From: a virus
Length of the DNA stretch: 26,461 nucleotides
Virus record (IMG/VR): IMGVR_UViG_3300010354_000536
Coordinates: 1 to 26,461 of that record
Reading direction: 5' to 3' (one strand)
The notes beneath the pieces are model-generated. The model was not told the origin of the DNA and did no database searches. It saw only the letters and a list, made by a program, of their open reading frames with translations. This document shows, in pieces, positions 23,680 through 26,461 of the stretch (positions are counted from its first letter, which is position 1; each line of letters begins with the position of its first letter). The translations under genes and the position numbers were made by a program.

Positions 23680-23925
23680 GTTGGAACTCTCGCCCTTGTT
23701 CTGGCGGGCTTTTAGCCGGTTCATGTTGCCCGTGTTTATTGGCTCAAATGCGTGCGTTTGCGTGCACAAGCGCAACCCCCTAGGGGGCGCACGACCCCCC
23801 CGTACCCCCAAACATCAAAGGGACTCATTTGAGCCAGAGCGAGGCAGGTCTGCGGATAGGGGTACCTTGGTGCGGTTTGGAGTCCCGGACGTCTTAGAAC
23901 GCATTGTGGTGCGTCTGAGGGGGTG
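23680..23925. other. Poorly coding stretch with inverted repeats and C-tracts
   Basis: About 245 bases have no convincing gene. The stretch holds an 11-base perfect inverted repeat, TGGCTCAAATG (23740-23750) and its complement (23826-23836). Between the arms lie a 12-base palindrome CCCCCTAGGGGG (23776-23787) and a C7-GTA-C5 tract (23795-23809). Two weak leftward frames exist: 29 residues at 23815-23904 (MRSKTSGTPN...) and 45 residues at 23587-23724 (MNRLKARQNK...). Neither has a good ribosome site. I read the stretch as regulatory or structural, possibly an origin or processing region. Confidence 0.5.
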
Positions 23926-24015
23926 TTATTCGTCGTCTTCGTCTTCCCCGCAAACGCTTATTGGGGGCGGGTTTTCGCAGGGACAGATAGGGGATGGGTG
24001 GCCCTTGATTTTCAT
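23926..24015 (-). CDS. Possible Cys-containing micro-protein, 29 aa
   Basis: ATG 24015 lies 16 bases after the preceding stop, with GGAG four bases upstream. The peptide MKIKGHPSPICPCENPPPIS then VCGEDEDDE has a CPC and a later Cys plus an acidic tail. It continues the spacing pattern of the operon, which favours it being translated, but at this length chance is not excluded. No family is recognised. Confidence 0.42.
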   Translation of the reverse strand: MKIKGHPSPICPCENPPPISVCGEDEDDE

Positions 24016-24031
24016 GGGACTCCGGTTCTGT

Positions 24032-24349
24032 TTATGAACCTTTTACCCACTTGCGGTTTTTGGGTTGGGCTGTTTTGCTGGGGGACCACTTCACACGGTC
24101 TGCCCAGTAGGCAGCGGACATTGGTCCTTTGGAGATGTTCTTAGCGTGGCGTGATTTAAAGGCTTCTCGTTGACCGGCTGTCTGGTTGGTTTTAACGCCT
24201 TGCTGCCCGAAGCGGATGGTTTTGACTTGCCCGCCTGATTTGGCTACGACAATGTGGGACTTGGTGGGATGTCCGGGTGTGCGCTTTGGCTTGTTGTATC
24301 CGCTCACACCTGCACGTGCTAGCCGTGGGTCTTTTTTTGCAGCCATCAT
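24032..24349 (-). CDS. Conserved basic phage protein, 105 aa
   Basis: ATG 24349 overlaps the upstream stop (ATGA). The product is strongly basic (MMAAKKDPRLARAGVSGYNK; SHIVVAKSGGQVKTIRFGQQ) and ends with KGPMSAAYWADRVKWSPSK and a Lys/Arg tail. I recognise this as a type of small Lys-rich protein widespread in environmental phages, often next to DUF5872-like genes, but I cannot give a function. The basic charge suggests binding to DNA, RNA or an acidic partner, possibly packaged in virions. Confidence 0.75.
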   Translation of the reverse strand: MMAAKKDPRLARAGVSGYNKPKRTPGHPTKSHIVVAKSGGQVKTIRFGQQGVKTNQTAGQREAFKSRHAKNISKGPMSAAYWADRVKWSPSKTAQPKNRKWVKGS

Positions 24350-24750
24350 TTAGCCTTTCTTGCTCGTCTACCTGCCGCTTTGGCGGCTGGGGTGTTGGGT
24401 ACGAATTGTTTGCCTGCCTTTGTGCCACGGCGCTTCTTGTCGCTGGTGGCTTTATACTCGGCAGCACTGAGGGAGCGGATTGCCTTCTTGGGCAGATACC
24501 GCTCACCGGTTGCTTTTGGTCCCTGTGTGGATGGTTTACCTGACTTGGTACCCCAGTCTTCTTTGGTCCATTTGCTCAGGTTCTTTTGGTTGCTGGTTTT
24601 AGCCCCGGTGTATCCGCCTCCAGCCTTCTCGTAGCGTTGTGCTACAAGTTGGGCTTTACGGGCTGACCATTGCCCGGGACGGCCACCTTTGCTGCCAGCC
24701 ATCACTTCGTTTTTAATGCGATTCCTAAGAGAAGGTTTTGTGTATCCCAT
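24346..24750 (-). CDS. DUF5872-like basic protein, 134 aa
   Basis: The motif GSKGGRPGQWSARKAQLVAQ (about residues 19-38), then KAGGGYTG and YLPKKAIRSLSAAEYKATSD (about 84-103) and KAGKQFVPN near the end, match the DUF5872-type family found in phages and giant viruses. The product is very rich in Lys, Arg, Gly and Ala. ATG 24750 has no good ribosome site; an alternative ATG at 24702 (MAGSKGG) would leave all motifs intact. Function is unknown. It is coupled to the next basic gene by ATGA. Confidence 0.78.
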   Translation of the reverse strand: MGYTKPSLRNRIKNEVMAGSKGGRPGQWSARKAQLVAQRYEKAGGGYTGAKTSNQKNLSKWTKEDWGTKSGKPSTQGPKATGERYLPKKAIRSLSAAEYKATSDKKRRGTKAGKQFVPNTPAAKAAGRRARKAK

Positions 24751-24786
24751 TAGTCAAGCACCATGCAACCGCACCGGCAGGGGCGG

Positions 24787-24945
24787 TTACTTGCCTTTGC
24801 GCTTCTTCGCAGTCGCTTTGCGTTGCTCTGAAAGAGCAATCGCAATTGCCTGCTTGCGTGACTTAACAACAGGTCCACCTTTGCCAGAGTGGAGTGTGCC
24901 GGTCTTGTACTCACGCATCACCTTCTGAACTTTGGTCTTTTTCAC
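24787..24945 (-). CDS. DUF6496-like basic mini-protein, 52 aa, GTG start
   Basis: GTG 24945 overlaps the previous TGA (GTGA). The product includes KVMREYKTGTLHSGKGGPVV (about 7-26), then KSRKQAIAIALSEQRKA (about 28-44), matching the DUF6496-like pattern of a short Lys-rich protein with a conserved KQAIAIALS helix. Such genes are common in phages and some bacteria and have no known function. Total charge is strongly positive, in line with its neighbours. Confidence 0.75.
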   Translation of the reverse strand: MKKTKVQKVMREYKTGTLHSGKGGPVVKSRKQAIAIALSEQRKATAKKRKGK

Positions 24946-25046
24946 TTAGACTTCTTCTTTGGGGGGTAAGCCGAAGGCTTCATCCCGCCGGTCTTTGCCT
25001 TCTTAGCCTTGGCGTGTGAATCAACAGACTTGTACTTAACTGGCAT
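24942..25046 (-). CDS. Lys-rich micro-protein, 34 aa
   Basis: ATG 25046 follows AAAGGGG at good spacing, the best ribosome site in this cluster. The product MPVKYKSVDSHAKAKKAKTG then GMKPSAYPPKKKSK is about one third lysine. It is the first gene of the leftward basic-protein cluster and is coupled to the next by GTGA. No family is recognised; nucleic-acid association is plausible from composition only. Confidence 0.65.
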   Translation of the reverse strand: MPVKYKSVDSHAKAKKAKTGGMKPSAYPPKKKSK

Positions 25047-25069
25047 GACTGCCCCTTTCATGTAACGGT

Positions 25070-25097
25070 TCGGGCTTCGGCTTTTTGCCTCGCCCGA
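25070..25097 (-). promoter_or_regulatory. Leader hairpin upstream of the basic-protein cluster
   Basis: TCGGGC...GGC-TTTTT-GCC...GCCCGA makes a two-part stem (6 and 3 pairs with small internal bulges) about 24 bases upstream of the 25046 start. On the minus strand it lies in the transcript leader and the loop reads AAAAA. It may control translation of the cluster; no known riboswitch is recognised. Confidence 0.5.
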
Positions 25098-25118
25098 TGT
25101 GTACGCCTCTTGGAACCG

Positions 25119-25136
25119 CCGTTCCCTTAGGAACGG
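25119..25136 (+). terminator. Hairpin with weak T-tract; terminator-like or bidirectional boundary
   Basis: CCGTTCC-CTTA-GGAACGG forms seven perfect pairs, followed within 5 bases on the plus strand by TTTTCCC. The T-run is short and no rightward gene ends just upstream, so a true terminator role is uncertain. It separates the leftward and rightward units. Confidence 0.4.
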
Positions 25137-25144
25137 ACGGTTTT

Positions 25145-25173
25145 CCCGACCCCCCCTATAATCCCCCCCACCC
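25145..25173 (+). promoter_or_regulatory. C-tract element with embedded TATAAT (-10 candidate)
   Basis: The arrangement is CCC-GA-C7-TATAAT-C7-A-CCC. TATAAT at 25157-25162 is a perfect -10 hexamer on the plus strand, about 40 bases ahead of the rightward gene. No -35 box is visible at 17 bases. The minus strand has four G-tracts and could form a G-quadruplex. The element parallels CCCCC-TGTAGT-CCCCC at 17210-17237. Confidence 0.55.
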
Positions 25174-25179
25174 GTAACC

Positions 25180-25194
25180 TAAGAATGATTCTCA
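25180..25194 (+). promoter_or_regulatory. Fur-box-like palindrome
   Basis: TAAGAATGATTCTCA differs at one position from the perfect 7-1-7 inverted repeat TGAGAATNATTCTCA associated with Fur-family regulators. It sits between the TATAAT and the 25202 start, where a bound repressor would block transcription. It may be a host-regulator site or a chance palindrome. Confidence 0.35.
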
Positions 25195-25201
25195 TTTCAC
25201 T

Positions 25202-25651
25202 GTGACGATTAGACCCCTAGGTATGAACGAAAATTTGGACGTTGTGCTGACCCAAGCCCAGACTGATTATCTAGAATGGTTGTGCACAGCCCCCAGCGAG
25301 CGAACGCCACCTACCAAGGTGAAGTTTGCTGACATGGTTGGAGTGGATGTCAAGACACTCCGACGCTGGGAGAAAAAGCCGGTGTTCCGTGATGAGTGGG
25401 AACGCCGTGTGAACCACATTCAGGGGTCGCCTGAGCGTACACAGCGTTTGTTGGATACCCTGTATGCCAAGGCTCTTGATGGAGATACCAAGTCTGCCCA
25501 GTTGTATCTTCAGGCTACGAACCGGATGGCTCCGCAAACTTTGGAGATTAAGTCTGATAAGTCTGCTGCCCAGTTGTCTGACACGGAGTTGGATGAGTTG
25601 ATTGCTGCTATGGCTTCACGTGAGAAGCAGGCTCGGCTCAAGGTTGTGTGA
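25202..25651 (+). CDS. Probable terminase small subunit, 149 aa
   Basis: Residues about 16-60 contain a helix-turn-helix (LTQAQTDYLEWLCT; FADMVGVDVKTLRRWEKKPV), followed by helices RTQRLLDTLYAKALDGDTKS and AQLYLQATNRMAP. This order (N-terminal HTH, long helix, NRMAP-like end) resembles phBC6A51-type small terminases, which bind the packaging site. GTG 25202 or ATG 25223 could be the start; neither has a good ribosome site. The large terminase is not in the window, so the assignment depends on protein pattern alone. Confidence 0.65.
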   Translation: MTIRPLGMNENLDVVLTQAQTDYLEWLCTAPSERTPPTKVKFADMVGVDVKTLRRWEKKPVFRDEWERRVNHIQGSPERTQRLLDTLYAKALDGDTKSAQLYLQATNRMAPQTLEIKSDKSAAQLSDTELDELIAAMASREKQARLKVV

Positions 25652-25764
25652 TGGAACTGGAGGAGTGCCCAAAGTGCGGGGAGGAGTTTCCGACCGCATG
25701 GCAGGGGTGCCCCTATTGTGACAGTGGGGAACAACCTCTCCTTAGGATGAGGGACGATTTTTAG
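25651..25764 (+). CDS. Zinc-ribbon mini-protein, 37 aa
   Basis: ATG 25651 shares a base with the preceding TGA (TGATG). The product MELEECPKCGEEFPTAWQGC then PYCDSGEQPL has CPKC and CPYC pairs about 11 residues apart, a complete zinc-ribbon motif in a 37-residue protein. Function is unknown. The gene lies in the rightward operon just before a gene with a strong ribosome site. Confidence 0.7.
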   Translation: MELEECPKCGEEFPTAWQGCPYCDSGEQPLLRMRDDF

Positions 25765-25772
25765 GAGAGTCA

Positions 25773-26048
25773 ATGGGTTTTACGAATGATGAGATGTTTC
25801 ATGAGTTGGCTGCCATTTATGGCTCCAACTTGATGTTGGGTGATTTGCTTGCTAGATGGCAGGCAGATAATCCCAGTTATGTGTGGGCTACGGCTTGGCA
25901 GTGGTATATCGACAATGGTGCTGTTGGTGGAACTTTAGGTGACGCTGCGAACTATTACTGGAGCACACTTTCGGGTGGTCTTCAGTTGTTGTCGGAGGAC
26001 GGAACACATATCAGGACCGAAGCCAACAAATTTATAACTACGGAGTGA
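25773..26048 (+). CDS. Hypothetical protein, 91 aa
   Basis: ATG 25773 is preceded by TAGGAGAGTCA, a strong ribosome-binding site. The product is helical at the start (MGFTNDEMFHELAAIYGSNL) and Trp/Tyr/Gly-rich in the centre (VWATAWQWYIDNGAVGG). No family is recognised. It lies next to the tail-collar gene and may be a small virion or tail accessory protein. Confidence 0.7.
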   Translation: MGFTNDEMFHELAAIYGSNLMLGDLLARWQADNPSYVWATAWQWYIDNGAVGGTLGDAANYYWSTLSGGLQLLSEDGTHIRTEANKFITTE

Positions 26049-26051
26049 TTC

Positions 26052-26461
26052 ATGGCTAATATTAAAATTTCGGAACTACCCGCAGTTACATCAATCTCCA
26101 AGGGAGACGTTGTTGCTGTTGTGCAGTCAGGAACTACAAAGAAAGCAGACTTTGACTTCTTTCTTCCTGCAGGAATTATTGTTCCATTTGCAGGCAACAC
26201 CTCACCAAACGGATGGCTGCTTTGCTATGGGCAGGCTGTAAGTCGTTCTGGTTACAGTGCGTTGTTTAACGCAATTGGAACATCGCATGGTGTTGGTGAC
26301 GGAAGCACGACATTTAATCTTCCAGACCTAAGAGGTCGTACCATTGCTGGCCTTGACAACATGGGTGGTTCTGCTGCAAGCAGAATCACTAGCGCTATTT
26401 CTGGTATTACGGCGACAACGCTTGGTGCTGCTGGTGGAGACCAGCGTGTACATCAACACAC
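26052..26461 (+). CDS. Tail-collar-domain protein (tail fibre), partial, over 136 aa
   Basis: ATG 26052 lies 3 bases after the previous stop. Residues 1-40 are a short N-terminal segment; residues about 44-97 hold the phage tail-collar (PF07484-like) signature: IIVPFAGNTSPNGWLLCYGQ, ALFNAIGTSHGVGDGSTTFN and LPDLRGRT. Collar domains are found in receptor-binding tail fibres and in phage-like surface proteins. The frame is open at the end of the window, so the C-terminal receptor-binding part is not seen. Confidence 0.85.
   Translation, partial: MANIKISELPAVTSISKGDVVAVVQSGTTKKADFDFFLPAGIIVPFAGNTSPNGWLLCYGQAVSRSGYSALFNAIGTSHGVGDGSTTFNLPDLRGRTIAGLDNMGGSAASRITSAISGITATTLGAAGGDQRVHQH

Noticed and set aside
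23587-23724. A 45-residue leftward frame (MNRLKARQNK...)
   Set aside because: Same direction as the operon but with no good ribosome site, and its end overlaps the 63-residue Cys protein by 38 bases; kept only as a weak possibility in the description of the non-coding island.
23680-24030. A tRNA or other classical RNA gene in the non-coding island
   Set aside because: I found no cloverleaf arms, T-loop GGTTC-type sequence in the right place or CCA end on either strand.
23618-24037. A 139-residue rightward frame across the non-coding island
   Set aside because: It runs opposite to the operon, has no ribosome site, shows Ser runs and Arg/Pro-rich low-complexity translation, and overlaps better leftward genes and the inverted repeat.

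Overview
This window is part of a tailed double-stranded DNA bacteriophage genome. The host is probably an actinobacterium, because one gene encodes a secreted resuscitation-promoting-factor (Rpf) type muralytic domain. Genes are tightly packed with 1, 4 or 8 base overlaps. I recognise no integrase, large terminase, portal, major capsid protein, DNA polymerase, tRNA or CRISPR array, so the window covers only part of the genome.

Layout. (1) Bases 1-10747, rightward: the end of a virion gene module. It holds four small to medium structural-type proteins, a Gln/Ala-rich protein, a giant 2496-residue protein that looks like a DNA-ejection/internal virion protein, and an M15-type peptidase (endolysin candidate). 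(2) Bases 10725-18956, leftward: a replication and nucleotide-metabolism module. Read in transcription order it has unknown small genes, an Rpf-domain lysin, a zinc-ribbon protein, an HTH protein, a Cas4/RecB-like nuclease, a DnaB/RecA-like helicase with a small companion, an archaeo-eukaryotic-type primase, a RusA resolvase, a PD-(D/E)XK-like protein, a sigma-like HTH fused to a DUF1599-type domain, three small genes and finally an HslV/proteasome-like Ntn hydrolase. (3) Bases 19024-23433, leftward: accessory genes in short transcription units. These include a two-gene unit of a zinc-cluster amidoligase and a class II glutamine amidotransferase, plus many small acidic or cysteine-containing proteins. 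(4) Bases 23680-23925: a poorly coding stretch with inverted repeats and C-tracts. (5) Bases 23926-25046, leftward: a cluster of tiny, mostly Lys/Arg-rich proteins (DUF5872-like, DUF6496-like). (6) Bases 25047-25201: a divergent control region with hairpins, a C-tract element containing TATAAT, and a Fur-box-like palindrome. (7) Bases 25202-26461, rightward: a small-terminase candidate, a zinc-ribbon mini-protein, an unknown protein and the start of a tail-collar protein.

How the parts may work together. Four copies of a 16-base palindrome (TTATAC-N4-GTATAA, one copy with a single change) sit 39-71 bases upstream of the first gene of four separate leftward units. This suggests one regulator or specialised promoter controls the replication unit, the amidoligase/amidotransferase unit and two small-gene units together. 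The two most unusual biochemical elements are the amidoligase plus glutamine amidotransferase pair, predicted to form an ATP-driven amide-bond-making system fed with ammonia from glutamine, and the HslV/proteasome-like Ntn hydrolase with Thr exposed directly after Met. Both are inferences from motifs read by eye; no database search was possible.
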